This document shows, piece by piece, positions 11,681 through 23,681 of a stretch of DNA of 64,000 bases. The DNA comes from Datisca glomerata (lineage: Eukaryota; Streptophyta; Magnoliopsida; Cucurbitales; Datiscaceae), in NCBI GenBank assembly GCA_003255025.1, contig QANY01009435.1, forward strand, positions 248,001 to 312,000, given 5' to 3'. Every line of letters starts with the position of its first letter. The first letter of the stretch is position 1. The notes beneath the pieces were generated by a model. It saw nothing but the letters and a program-made list of their open reading frames with translations. It ran no database searches and was not told the origin of the DNA. Both the position numbers and the translations under genes were made by a program.

Positions 11681-13284
11681 AGGAAAGCATGATGCCTGAT
11701 GAAAATATATTAATATTTAAAAATTCAATAAAAAATATTTCTTCCATGATGTTACGATCAACAACAATAGCTCATCTCATTTAAGGACAACGTCCAAGCT
11801 ACCTCCTATCGCATCAAGACTCCTCTCATTTGGTTAACGCTTCTCAAGATATCACTACATCTAGCTTAACCAATCACCAATGGTTTTGGTCACCTTGACC
11901 CTATTGACTAGCCCCTATGACAGATTGCAATGTGCTTTAGTCTAAACGTTTAACCAACACATCGACTTTAAAGATTGCCATCAAGTTTCTCCCACTGAAA
12001 AGATGACCTCTAAGGAACCTCTAACCATTTCTTGTGTCACGATCAAGTTTACGTTGGGGACTTTGAGAACGTTTCAATGTAAACAACCCTCCCACTTAGT
12101 TTTTGGAAAAATGGATTTTTCTTTACTTTTTCAAAAAAAATGTAACTTTTTATAAATTTGAAAAAACAAGTTCTGAAAATTATAAACTTTTATAAAGTGT
12201 AAATAACAATTTATAACTTTTATAAAATTCACATTATATCTAAATTATAACCCATTATAAATTCAAACAACAATGATGCATGTACATGCTATATGGTATT
12301 TTGATATTGACATATCCATATTTCTATATGACATGTTATATGATTATACAAGATTAATAATAAATCATCAATTTAAAATTAACCTCTCTACGACTCATTT
12401 TTAATTACAACTCATAAAAAGAATAATAAATAAATTATAATAATTTAAATATTAATCTTTATGACGTCTATAATCTTCTCCTTCTCCTTCAGAAAGTCCA
12501 ACCAATTTGTAACTCTTTACAAAAGTCCAGTCTCATTTTCAAAATTCAAAATTCGATTTTAAATTTATTTTCCAACAATTTTTACTTTGATAAATAATTA
12601 CCAAGTAAATTAATCAATTGATTAATTTTTTAAAAACAATTTAAAAAATGAATTATAATTAATTAGTGTTAAAAAATTACCAAATTAAATGAACATAATT
12701 ATTAGGGACTGAATTTGGCAAAACCATAAAATTTCTAAACCCAAAAGTTTTCAAAATTTCAAGGTTTCCTAAACCCTAAAGTTATCAAAATCTCATGGTT
12801 TCTTAAACCATAAAGTTTCTAAAAATTCAAGGTTTCCTAAACCCTACGGTATAAAAAAACTCAAGGTTTCCTAAACCCTAAAGTTTCCAAAACGTTAAGG
12901 TTTCCTAGACCATAATTAGGAAACCTATAGTGGTGAGCGGTGATGGTAAACGACAGCGTAGGGCAGCAGGAGACGGTGCGACACAACAACAAGCAGCGAC
13001 AGTGGTGGCAGTGATGAACGACGACTTTTCTTGCGACAACACATTTACATGAAATTTAAGGATACAACTTTTGTAAAAATTAAATTACATCAAATCTTAT
13101 GCCTCAATTTCAGTGTACATCAATTTTAAAATTGAATATAAACACCTAGAGCCAATCGATCGTGACCCATTCATAAACACATTCAAACATGCTTTGAATC
13201 TACCATACAAAAAATATATGCCAATATCACAACATTCATTGATACATATGTCTAATTACTAAATATTCACAATCAAGAACCCAA
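11681..13284 (-). mobile_element. Element A untranslated leader
   Basis: About 1.6 kb between gag and the primer-binding site with no coding signal. It contains an AT-rich part (12100-12700), a short-period repeat at 12721-12917, and a small GC-richer patch near 12940-13030. A long leader of this kind is common in large plant Copia elements. Confidence 0.6.
12721..12917. repeat. 34-bp tandem repeat with CCCTAAA motifs
   Basis: About five imperfect units of roughly 34 bp, each opening GGTTTCCTAAACCCTAAAG. Several contain the plant telomere heptamer CCCTAAA once per unit. The units differ by substitutions and small indels. It lies in the leader of element A, so it is probably part of that family rather than a telomere remnant. 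Confidence 0.8.
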
Positions 13285-13297
13285 GGCTCTAATACCA
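13285..13297 (-). promoter_or_regulatory. Element A primer-binding site
   Basis: Plus-strand GGCTCTAATACCA is the complement of TGGTATTAGAGCC, close to the initiator-methionine tRNA primer-binding site used by plant Copia elements. It is two bases from the LTR start at 13300. Confidence 0.8.
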
Positions 13298-13299
13298 AT

Positions 13300-14104
13300 T
13301 GTTGGATCAAGTTTTAAAAATTTGAGGAAAAATAATGAACCACGAACGGTTTGTGGGTGGAAAATTAAACAAAAATCACATAAACTATTTAATAATGTTA
13401 AATATAAACCCTTTTATGATCATGCATATTTAGATTGACGTATTTAGAAGAGGTGGTAATAATATTATAACTTTCTTGTATTAGAGAAGTTATGACTTGG
13501 TAGAATCCTATTGATTGTATTGCGTTCTTCATTCTTCGTTCTTCGTAGAACTTGAATCAATCTTCGCACCAACAACTACTCGTAGGATTCGTAAGTATAT
13601 TTCAATAGGATGTCATCAGGAATTGAGTGTGGGCTCTTAAAATAGTAGAATAATTTTTTTTTCTTTTCTTCCTCTAGATTTCGGCGGCAATAGGGAGGGG
13701 AGAGAGACTGTTTTCTTTGCTTTATGTACTCACACATTGTGATCAGAGTTGTGTCAACACAGTTAGTGAGGCAACCCTAATTTCATCCCTTATATAAAGA
13801 TTATGAAATTTACACACATATCCCTATACTATAAATTGTCAAAATTCTCTTCTATTTGCTGTAATTGTCAAAATTTTACATCTCCCTAGAGCCAATACTG
13901 TGTCTAAATTCATCAATCCAAATTAATAAATTAAATTGATCTACATCAATTAATTTACTAATTTCTTTTATTTACTAATTACCCCATAATTAGAAAATAA
14001 CAAGTAATTAATTTAAACATTAATTTTTTCTCTTCACTACTTTAGTGACAATACCCATCACATATGGGCTCAGAAAGTATACCTTGGTCCAAAACACATT
14101 TCTG
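13300..14104 (-). repeat. Element A 5' LTR, truncated
   Basis: Starts TGTTGGATCAAG beside the primer-binding site. It aligns with 2356-2632 and 6419-6925 of the 3' LTR, then similarity stops abruptly after AAACACATTTCTGGTCC. About 1 kb, the upstream (U3) end in the element's own orientation, is missing. The element therefore lost its own promoter region on this side, and its right target duplication cannot be checked. Confidence 0.8.
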
Positions 14105-15859
14105 GTCCTTAGAGAAGATTTATGTGACTTAAGAAACCATTATGATCTCAGAAGAACTCTATAACCAATTTGATTGTTGTTCGAGGGTAAATTCTAGGCT
14201 ACACTTCACTTAGGACATGATTTAGACCATCTTTGGACCGTTTGAGCTTTTTAAGCCAACATGTGCATAATTGTTTTCCTAGTCATCTCTGTTGAGCCTA
14301 AATAGCCATTTTTTTAATCACCCATGGCAATTTCACAATCTTATAAAAAGTTTTTCCTAGTTCCTATTTTACTCATAGTATGTGAATGTTCTGGGAAAAT
14401 ACTTGGAGCTATGACAATCTGGGTGAATAGGAGGAGTCTCGATATAAAAAATGGTGAATAAATTTGATTTCGTAGCCTCTTAGACTTGAGTGACCAAGCG
14501 CAAAGAGGTGTCTTAAAATCTAATACACTAAGACCAACTGGTTTAGCTGAAAGTTAATTAAGGAAAATAGATGCTTTAAGAAATCAAATTTAAAAAAAAA
14601 TGGTTGAGCATGATTGATTATTCAAGAGGTGGAATGACAAGTTTGGGGGTGTAACAAGATAAGTTGAGTTAAGCTCGTTGATTCCTAGAATACATGTATG
14701 ACTATGGGTAAATATTGAGCCAAAATAATATCATTTTTCTACCTTAAACCCTAGCCATACATTACAAGCCTATGAAAGTCCTAATGATCATAAGTGATGT
14801 GGTTTGCCTACATTAGTGGAGAATGGCATGAAAAATTGGATCTGCGTTTACGAGACTTGATTACATAAACTCATCTGAGTTTAAGAGATTGGACGACTTA
14901 AGGTGACACACACACACACACTCGAGACTTTTCAAGTTGTAATGTAAGTTGGTAATTGTGTTAAAGCTTTACATGATCATAATTCAAAAGTTTTTCTTGG
15001 GTTATTGCTATTTTTAAATCTCTGATGCAAGTTTAGTTAGTCAAAAACACTACGTCACTCTTTCTTTAGCTTTTCAGAGATTAGTGTTTATTGTTTTTTT
15101 ATTTGATTTTTTTTATTTGATTTTGCTCGAGCACTAGCAAAAAGTTAAGTTTTGAGGCATTTGCTGAGTGTGTTTCACACTCATATTTTATATAATCTTA
15201 ACATTAATTTTAATTGTTCTTTGAGTTTTAATGTTTGATTTTTGTTTATTTTTGTTTCTATCTTGTAAGTTTAATATTCAATTGCATTTGAATTCATCTA
15301 GAAAGATTTGGAAGTCAAAAATTCAGAAAAATCACAAAAAGAACGAAATTGGGCAGGAGGGCCACCATTGCGACGCTGGGACAGTACAGAACGCCAGAGT
15401 CGTGGTTCTGACTTCCCAGAGTTGTGACGCTAGCGCATGACAGATTGGCCAGCATCGCGACACTGGCGCGATTTTAGATTTATTTTTCAATGTTTTTGCT
15501 TCAATCTAATCCGTGACAACCCTAGTGTATAAATATAATATTTTAAGATTCTTGGACGGCTCCTTGGACGTGAGAGGCAGAGGAGAAATTTTTTGGAGAG
15601 GAAACAAGGATGAATCCGACTAGGAGACGAATCTCAACTTCAATTCATCCTCAAATCTAGTTTTTTCTTCTCTTTTCCTCTATGTTCATGAATATTATTA
15701 GAATTTAGTTTAGTTAAGAATCTCAACTTTTTGTCATTCTCAAGTAGAATTAAGGTTTAGTTAATTTTAATTATTAATATCAATCAATCATGTGGACGAT
15801 ACTTTATTTTTATAGAAATGTATTAGTTAACGACGATAGTGTACACTTGCACTGTAAAA
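14105..15859. other. No recognised gene; unassigned repeat-like DNA
   Basis: Contains a short (CA)n run near 14902-14920 and a pyrimidine-rich stretch at 15650-15690. The 15530-15720 part, with a TATA-like TATAAATATAAT and a CT-rich tract, resembles an LTR or leader, but no partner copy is in the window. Short open frames here show no domain. Confidence 0.4.
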
Positions 15860-17130
15860 AAATCATAACAATTAAATTCTTTAAAACATTTAGTCCAATC
15901 CTTAAACCCTGCACACTTAGGGTCATGCTTACTCTTATAGTATCAAAGGGATGGAACATACAACAACTTGATATTAATAATGCTTTCTTGCATAGAGACC
16001 TACATGAAACAGTATTCATGAAACAACCATAGAGGTTCTTCAACTCCTCCAAACCTAAGCATGTGTGCAAGCAGAACAATGCACTCTATGGCCTCTGACA
16101 TCCCCCTGGGGCCGGTATGAAAATTTGAAAAGAGATCTAAAAGGATGAGGTTTTCACCACTCTATATCAGACACCTCCATTTTCTTAAAGTTTATAGGCA
16201 GTGACATACTCATGGTGCTCATATATGTGGATGACATTCTCATCACATGGAGTAATCCAATTCACATCTAACAACTCATTACCAAATTGGCCACTCAGTT
16301 TGCCTTAAAAGCTCAAAGGGTCATTGTCATACTTCTTGGGGTTTAAAGTTTATAGAGACTCCTCAAGCCTTTAATTGACTCAAACTAAGTCCTAAAGGAC
16401 AACCTTTATAAGGCCAGCATGGTTGAAGCCAAAAGTAGCCCCACACACATGTGTCATGCCCACAAACTCACTGCTTCTTGTACTTCCTTCTCAAATCCAA
16501 CCTTCTACAAAAGCTTAATTGGCTCACTATAGTATCTCACCGTGACCAGGCCAGATATAGCCTTCACAGTCAATAAATTAGGCCAATTCCTCAAATCCAA
16601 CCATTGAACACCAAAAAATGTGTGAAAGGCTTGTAAGCTACTTAAAAGGCACTCCACATCATGGCCTGCACTTCATTCGAGTCTCTAATATACACTTGGG
16701 GGATACTCAGATGTAGATTAGGCATCATCCATGAACGGCAGAAAATCTATAAGTGGGTTTTACATATACTTAAAAGGCAATCTCATCACCTGGAGCTCAA
16801 GAAAGCAATTTGTAGTAGCAAGGTCCAGTGCTGAAGTAGAATACAGGGCCCGTGCACTCACCGGCAGTGAAATTATGTGGCTCATCCTTAATCTCCCTTC
16901 AACATCAATAATCTGGTGTGACAACCAAAATGCTCTATCCTTAGCTTCCAGTCATGTGCTCCACCCTCGCACTAAACACATAGAGTTAGATGTCCACTTG
17001 AGGTCAGGTATGTTCCATCAACATCTTAACTTGTTGACATACTAACTTCCACCTAACTCCTTCTAAGCTTTAAGCTCTAAGCTCAAGGTGTTGCCACCAC
17101 ATTTTCTCTTGAGGGTGGTTGTTGAACCAG
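15860..17130 (+). pseudogene. Copia RT and RNase H remnant (element F)
   Basis: Plus-strand frames give the Copia RT series: SPILKPCTLRVMLTLIVSKG, then IQQLDINNAFLHRDLHETVF, then NALYGL, then a YVDD-like segment near 16225 (LIYVDDILIT when the frame is shifted). RNase H lies at 16731-17045, with RSSAEVEYRARALTGSEIMWL and WCDNQNALSLASS. Many stops and frameshifts are present. Upstream gag, protease and integrase are absent, so it is a 5'-truncated copy. A polypurine-like CTTGAGGGTGG at 17109-17119 precedes a possible LTR start at 17120. Confidence 0.85.
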
Positions 17131-17931
17131 CTGCACATCTGTCCCAATTAGATGATGATGATGATGATGATAAGACCAATTTGAGAGCTCAGTAGTGCCC
17201 ACACCATGCCAACTCAGAGATGAAAAAGTAGCTCTCTATTGGCCAAAGTAATGCTGATGTTTCTAACAATTTTATAGCAAGCAAAACCTTATTGGAGCTC
17301 TCTCAAAACAACCATAAGAAAAAGGCCTTAGATTTACCTTCTTCACCATTAATTCAAGTAGCTTTTCCTCCCAATTTTCTTCTATTGTTTTCCTTTTATT
17401 TTTTACAGATCCATAGTCATGTCGGTCTGTCATGGTAAATAGCAGTCGCTACACCGTGATAACATCTGCGATGCTGGTGAACTCTCTTTGATCCGCTATA
17501 GCGAGCTCTAATGGAATCAAAAAGCTCTGATTCCATTATGCAATTCGTTACACGACGTAATGACCGTTATTTGAAACATTGTCCATCACCCAAAAAATCA
17601 ACTTCACTTTCTATCTTTTATGTTCCTTATACTTTTTATGTTGTAGATATGGATCTAAATATGTTGCACAAATGGATCCAAATACTAATGATGAAGACGA
17701 AAAATTCTCTTTTGTGAAAGTTAAATGTTTTGGAAAACTTAATATTCGTGGATGATAAGGTTTGTAGAGACAGCTATATATATTTCACATATTGAAAGAT
17801 TGTGTTCTGCAGTAGAAATGACATCTTTAGAAATAATTGTATTGTGTTGTAAGTTTTATTTTCCACAAAACAATTCAGATGATTATTATATTCAGAAGTT
17901 TATTACTTCAAAAGTAGTAATGACATGTTCA
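17131..17931. other. Unassigned spacer with (GAT)n
   Basis: Begins with possible LTR remains of element F and a (GAT)7 run at 17151-17171. Two short plus-strand frames (17511-17717 and 17752-17973) show no recognised domain, and I treat them as chance. The 8-bp target site of the following hAT-like element is at 17932-17939. Confidence 0.4.
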
Positions 17932-17939
17932 GTAGTAAT

Positions 17940-19469
17940 TAAGGCTTTAAGTAAAACCGTCCAAACCACTTAAACCGACTGAACCGAACCGAACTTCATC
18001 GATTAGGTCAGTTTAAGTGTTTTGGATGATTCGTTTAGGTTCTAACATACTAAAAAATACTAGTTTCGGTTCAGTCTTCAATTTTAGTAAGAAAAGTGCA
18101 ACAAACTGAAAGAATCGATCCCTTCATTACTTGTTGAGTTTGGATGTGGTATATATACTCCACTCGTCTTTAAAAACCCTATCCCTCCCACTCTTCAAGT
18201 TCATTTCCGCCTCTTTAAACTCTCTCTAGAGGTGGCAAGTGGGCCGGTTCGGCCCGCAAAACCGGCTGAATCGGCCCTTTATAATCCAGACCGACTCAGT
18301 CTGTTATAATCCGGACCAGCCTAGTCTGTTATAATCTAGACCGGCCCAGCCCAATATTGAATAGTATCGGGCCGGTTAAGGCCCACGAAACAGGTACGGG
18401 TCACCACGGACCTTATCTTCAAGGCCTATGGCCCGGACCCGACCGGCCTGGATGCTAGGCCAAAACTGGACCGGCCCGACCCGTGAATCCACTATTTTGT
18501 CTAAAAAATTGAACAATTATGTGTGTAGTGAAGTTTGAAACATTGACATCTCTATTATAAATCACACTCTTTACCAATAAACCAAGACAACATTTATTAA
18601 ATATATTGTTTAGAATGTATTCTTATTGTCTTTTAACATATTTTATCGAAACATCATATAATATAATTTTGAGATAAACATATTTAATTAAATAAAAAAT
18701 AATATTTTCCATTTAAATAAATAATTTATTCAATGAAAAATTAGATTCATGAAAACTTTAAAAAATATTGGTTTAATGTTCCTAATATTTTTGTTGTGTT
18801 AATGAACATGAATTATAAATTAATTATTTATTATTTATTACATTTTTAGATTTTACGTGAATATGAATATCACTAGTTTATGAATTTAATAAATAAAATA
18901 ATTATTTTACTTATTATTATAACTTTTTCTATTGAGATTTTAAAGTAATAAAATAAAATAATTATAAGAAGATAACATGACTTCTATATAACTTAGTGAT
19001 AATTCCTACACTTCATCTATTTTCCACCAAGGTCTGGTTTGTATAATTGTTATCGGTGCTACTGTTTTGTGACTTTTTTCCGTTTAGATGTAAGTTTCAT
19101 ATATTTTTCTTTGATGTATGTTTCCTGTGGAGTATAATAGTTTGTAGTTCCTTAATTTTATAATTTTATATTTCAACATTTCATTGTAAAATAGATGTTT
19201 CTACTTCTTTCTTTGGTTGTATCATTGAATCTGGGAAAATCCTTTTGATTTCTGCTTGAGGGATTGTTCTGATTTTTCTATGTACAACTCTTCTCTTGAT
19301 TCTATACATTTTATCGTTCCGATTTAGTTGAGCTCAATTTTTTGTTGATTTTTTCTGGTTCAGTGTTTATACATTTCACGAGTCGGCTCAGTTTCTATTT
19401 GTAGAAAACTGCACTTACAGTTTGGTTTGACAAAACACTCCGAAACACACCGAACCACTTACACCCCGA
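17940..19469. mobile_element. Candidate non-autonomous hAT element
   Basis: A 1.53-kb segment bounded by identical 8-bp sequences, GTAGTAAT at 17932-17939 and 19470-19477, the target-duplication length of hAT transposons. The right end read outward, TCGGGGTGTAAGTGGTTCGG, is typical of plant hAT terminal repeats. The left end, TAAGGCTTTAAGTAAAACCG, matches it only partly. No transposase frame was found. Inside lies a GGCCGG-rich stretch (18231-18500) opening AGAGGTGGCAAGTGGGCC, itself like a hAT terminus. The call is plausible, but the left end is degraded. Confidence 0.5.
18231..18500. repeat. GGCCGG-rich repeat block
   Basis: Much more GC-rich than its surroundings, with repeated GACCGGCCC-type words and three near-copies of a unit around TCTGTTATAATC (18300-18350). 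The first bases, TAGAGGTGGCAAGTGGGCC, resemble the end of a second hAT family nested in the larger candidate. No opposite end was found. Confidence 0.5.
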
Positions 19470-19632
19470 GTAGTAATAGCTTTGAATTGCATTACGTTCT
19501 GGAACACTTCCCCCTCCTAACATTATTTAGGTGTGGAAACTATATTTTTCTTGCAAACTCTTCTACCTTAGGAAGGATGTAAATGCAAGGGCCTGCTTGT
19601 TGAGTTGTTGAATGTTTAGATATCATAAAAAA

Positions 19633-20004
19633 TAGCACCTTGCAGAAAGACTAATGGCTGATCAGACACATAGCCATCACAGATGAATATAGTGATGGTG
19701 AAGTTCTTACTATCACAACAGAGAGAAACAACACTGAATGGATCCTAGACTCGGGCTACACCAATCATATGAGCCTAGAAGAGAATGGTTCACTAGTTTT
19801 CAAGCTATCAATGGTGGAAAAGTCCTCATGGGAAATGATCAAGCCTGTGATGTACTTGAGATAGGTACAATCGCTATAAAAATGTATGATGGGATGGTAA
19901 GATATTTAGGAAATGTGAGATATATCCCTGACTTGAAAAGAAACCTAGTTTCTCTAGGGGTACTTGATGAAGAAGAGTACACATACAAGGCAGAAAAATG
20001 AACA
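19633..20004 (+). pseudogene. Copia C protease region, at inversion breakpoint
   Basis: From about 19682 the plus strand encodes DEYSDGEVLTITTE, then WILDSGYTNHM, the Copia aspartic protease active site (DSG intact, the usual alanine changed to tyrosine). NVRYIPDLKRNLVSLGVLDEEEY follows to a stop near 20001. Gag is missing here. It lies in opposite orientation at 30690-31798, and about 35-45 bp at 19633-19675 are shared, inverted, with 30683-30725. This marks an inversion breakpoint inside the element. Confidence 0.85.
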
Positions 20005-21370
20005 ATTAAGATTTCAAAGGGTTCTTTGGTAGTGATTAAGGGTGTAAAAAGAAATGGACTATATTTGATGTTTGGGAAGACAGTTACTGGATATGCTGCC
20101 ATGGTTAGCAAACCTAATCATTCCGATGCAGATTTGTGGTATAAAAGAATCGGCCACATGAGTGACAAAGGTCTTCAAGTTCTGTGCAAACAGGGGGTGC
20201 TTGACAAAAAATAAATTCAGAACCTAGAGTTCTATGAACATTGTGTGTTAGGAAAGCATTATAGGTTGAAATTCAACACTGGAACTCATGAAGCTAAAGT
20301 TGTTTTGAAATATGTCCATGCTGATTTATGGGGTCCACCACCTATCCAACATATGGAAGTAACCTTTATTTTCAGTCAATTGTAGATGATTTCACTAGAA
20401 TAGTTTGGGTGTTCTTGTTGAAACAGAAAGGAGAAGCTTTTAATAAATTCAGAAGCTAGCAGACGCTCACAGAGAATTAGACAGGTAAAAGGTTAAAGGT
20501 ATTGAGGATTGATGATGGTTTAGAATTCTGCAATAACACCTTTGATACACACTACAAAGAACTAGGTATCCTAAGGCACAAAACTGTTACGAACACTCCC
20601 CAATAGAATGGGGTAGCAGAAAGGATGAATAGGACCCTTTTGAATAAAGTGAGATGCATGCTATTAGATTCAGGTCTAAATAAGAAATTTGGGGGTGAGA
20701 CAGTTAAAACTGCTGCTTACTTAGTCAATAGGAGTCCTTCTACTGCTATAGGTCTCGAACTCCCATAGAAAGATGGTCTAGTAAACCACCAAACTTAGGT
20801 CACATCAGGGTGTTTGGTTGTGCAGCTTTTGCACATCAAAACATAGGTAAATCGGAACCAAGGGCACTGAAATGTGTATTTCTTGGATACTCAGAAGGTG
20901 TCAAGGGCTATAGACTTTGGTCCAAGGATGTTGTAGGTGTGAAAATTATTACTAGTAAGGATGCCAAGTTTAATGAAATTGACATGCCTTAGTTTGAAGG
21001 AATCTTTAAGCAATGCAAGTGAAAACAACAAAGATATAGGAAAATCCAAGGAAGCTGAGTTTAAGGTAGAGCCATTTACAAGTGCAAGTTGGCTCACTAA
21101 TCAAACTCAAGAGGATGAACATCAACCACAAGACCAAGATGACCAAGATGAGGGAGACCAAGGATTAGAAGAGACTAATGAACAAAACCCTCTAAGGAAC
21201 TATCAGCTGACAAGAGATAGAGAAAGAAGACAGGTACAACCTAATCCTAAGTTTTCCAACTCTGATATAATTGCATTTACTTTGTTTTCAGGTTAAAACT
21301 TAGAGGAACATGAACCACAAACAGTAACAGAAGCCCTACAAGGAAGGATTCAAGGAAATGGCTTAAAGCT
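20005..21370 (+). pseudogene. Copia C integrase region
   Basis: Plus-strand pieces show the pre-integrase segment (LWYKRIGHMSDKGLQVL, 20130-20180), the integrase core start (VHADLWGP near 20317) and the post-core segment FGCAAFAHQNIGKSEPRALK with VFLGYSEGVKGYRLW (20810-20930). 20961-21296 encodes the acidic linker between integrase and RT. Several frameshifts and stops break the core. Order and spacing match an intact Copia pol. Confidence 0.8.
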
Positions 21371-22860
21371 ATGCAAGAAGAGATGTTATCACTTCATAAA
21401 AATAAAACATGGATACATGTTCCTAGACCTAACAAACAAAGGGTGGTAGATTGCAAATGGATATTCAAAATGAAAGAGGATTCATACAAAGAGGAATCAA
21501 TAAGATATAATGTAAGATTAGTTGCCAAGGGGTTTACACAGAAGGAGGGAATAGACTTCAATGAAATATTCTCTTCATTTTCCAAATACAAGACAATCAG
21601 AATTTTTTTAGCAGTAGTGGTTCAATACAATTGGGAGCTGGAACAATTAGATGTGAAGACTAGCTTTCTCCATGGAGAACCAGAAGAGACCATTTATATG
21701 AGACAACCACAAGCTTTTGAATAAAAAGGAAAAGAATGTATGGTCTATCTCCTTAAAAAGTTTTTTTATGGGTTAAGGCAGTCCCCTAGACAATGGTATA
21801 AGAGATTTGATGCTTTTATGGAGAGAATTGGGTTTTCTAGGAGTAATTTTGACAATTGTCTCTACTTTGATAAAACTGATAGGGGTGAGAAGTATGTCTA
21901 CCTCTTAATCTATGTTGATGACATGTTATTAGATTGCCAAAATAGAGACAAGATAGTTGAGATTAAGAAACTTTTACATTCTGAGTTTGATATGAAAGAT
22001 CTAGTATGTGCTAAGAAAATTCTAGGTATAAATATCATTAGGAACAGAATTAAAGGCTCATTAAAATTGTCTCAAATAAGTTATCTCCTAAAATTGATTA
22101 AGAAATTCTCTATGGATATTGCTAAGGCAGTTTCTCTGCCCTTAGCTGCTCATTTTCAATTGCCTATGCAACTTTGTCCTAAGGATGATATAGAAAGGGA
22201 AGAAATGTTAAAAGTGCCTTACTCTACTATTGTTAGATCTATTATGTACACTATGATTAGTACTAGACCAGATTTAGCTCACTCTATAAGTGTTCTGAGT
22301 AGATATATGAGCAATCATGGGAAAGGCCATTGGCAAGCCATGAAATGGCTCTTGAGATACATAAAAGGTACAACAGATATAGGCCTAACATATATAAATG
22401 GACCTGGTAAAATATTTGTGGATGGTTTTATCGATTCTGATTATGCAGGGGACATAGATAGAAGGAGATCAACTACATCCTACATATTTACCATAAATGG
22501 AAACTGCGTGAGCTGGAAGTCTCAACTTCAAATAGGCATAATATATTGCTACTATAGAGGCTGTCAAAGAAGCAATATGGCTTCACGGACTTCTCAAGGA
22601 AATATGTGTAAATGATGAAGTTGCTACTGTCTATTCAGACAGCGAGTCCTCATTACACTTATGTAAAAACCCAGTCTTTCATGAAAGGATCAAGCATGTT
22701 GAAATCAGCTATCATTACATCACAAATATAGTGTCAAAGGGAGAAGTAAAACTAGAGAAGATTTCAACAGATGATAATCCTGCAGATATGGGAACTAAAG
22801 TCCTATCAGTGAAGAAATTCAAGCAATGCATTGAATTCCTCAACATAGACAATGGATGAT
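21371..22860 (+). pseudogene. Copia C reverse transcriptase and RNase H
   Basis: 21371-21724 encodes the RT entry (VDCKWIFKMKE, ARLVAKG-like VRLVAKGFTQKEGIDF, QLDVKTSFLHG). 21740-22615 continues as one frame with FYGLRQSPRQWYKRFD and the catalytic box LLIYVDDMLLDCQN, then SRYMSNHGKGHW, LRYIKGTT and GFIDSDYAGDIDRRRSTTSY of RNase H. A frameshift near 22540 moves the last part, which ends near 22858, to another frame. YVDD is intact; at least one stop (21722) separates the RT parts. Confidence 0.9.
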
Positions 22861-22941
22861 CAAATTGGATGGAGCTGTGATAACCTAGGGTCCCTATGCA
22901 CTATAAAGAGAGATAAAGTTTCGTATGATCAAGGTGGAGAT

Positions 22942-23681
22942 TGTTGTTATTTGATCAATACAGAACCTTATGATACCTAATAAAACAGTTACAAGCAGTT
23001 ACCTAAACTATCTACAGCACATCTGGAAAAACCTTATCAATTCAGCTATTCCTTCTAATTTCACATACATAGATATATATATATATACATAGATATGTAT
23101 GTATGTATGTATGCATGTATGCATGTATGCATGTATGCATGTATGCATGTATGCATGTATGCATGTATGCATGTATTATGCATGTATGCATGTATGCATG
23201 TATGCATGTATGTATAAGGGATAATAGAAGAAAATCAAACAACTGCTGTACAATTCAGAAAGTATTCATACGCAAGTTATCTAGAAAGAAAGCAATTCAA
23301 CAAGCAAGAAAGTATTCTTTGAGCAAAAATCAGAACGAGGGTTGAGAGCATATCAACAAGGGTTCTACTTCTAGCTATCTAATCTAGGTTTGTTGGGTAA
23401 TCGGGAAGGGGAAAATACTGTAAATCTTAAAGGCTTGTAATCTGTAAACTTTACCTATTTTATAGTGCATAGAGCTCTAGTTTGAGCTCAACTGGATGTA
23501 GGCTCTTTTGAGCTGAACCAATATACGTCTTTGTGTTCAGATTCTTCTCCTTTACTCTTGCATGTCACATTTGACCTTCCATCTCTGCAATCTCTTCTAT
23601 CTTTCTTCAGGCTCTTCAGTTTCTTTGCATCGTAATAACATTAGGGTTAAATTTTGAGTTAGTATCAATGAGAAACTAACA
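22942..23681 (+). repeat. Copia C 3' LTR
   Basis: A 740-bp LTR from TGTTGTTATTTG to AACTAACA, preceded by a purine tract AAGGTGGAGA. It aligns in reverse complement with 31799-32447. It contains a long ATGT/GCATGT microsatellite (23071-23214) where the other LTR has (TG)n. The next bases, CTACT at 23682-23686, are one copy of the target duplication (AGTAG on the other strand). The CNL coding sequence begins right after it on the minus strand. Confidence 0.9.
23071..23214. repeat. ATGT/GCATGT microsatellite in the LTR
   Basis: A short (TA)n run followed by about 110 bp of alternating ATGT and GCATGT words. Open frames over it (poly Met-His-Ala-Cys patterns on either strand) are artefacts of the repeat. 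Confidence 0.95.

Noticed and set aside
12721..12917. Interstitial telomere
   Set aside because: CCCTAAA occurs only once per 34-bp unit, not as a contiguous heptamer array, and the block belongs to a Copia leader.
17511..17973. Two consecutive plus-strand frames of 60-70 residues
   Set aside because: No domain or codon signal was seen, and the second runs across the hAT-like element boundary.
23042..23345. Open frames rich in Met, His, Tyr, Ala and Cys on both strands
   Set aside because: They are translations of the ATGT/GCATGT microsatellite inside the Copia C LTR.
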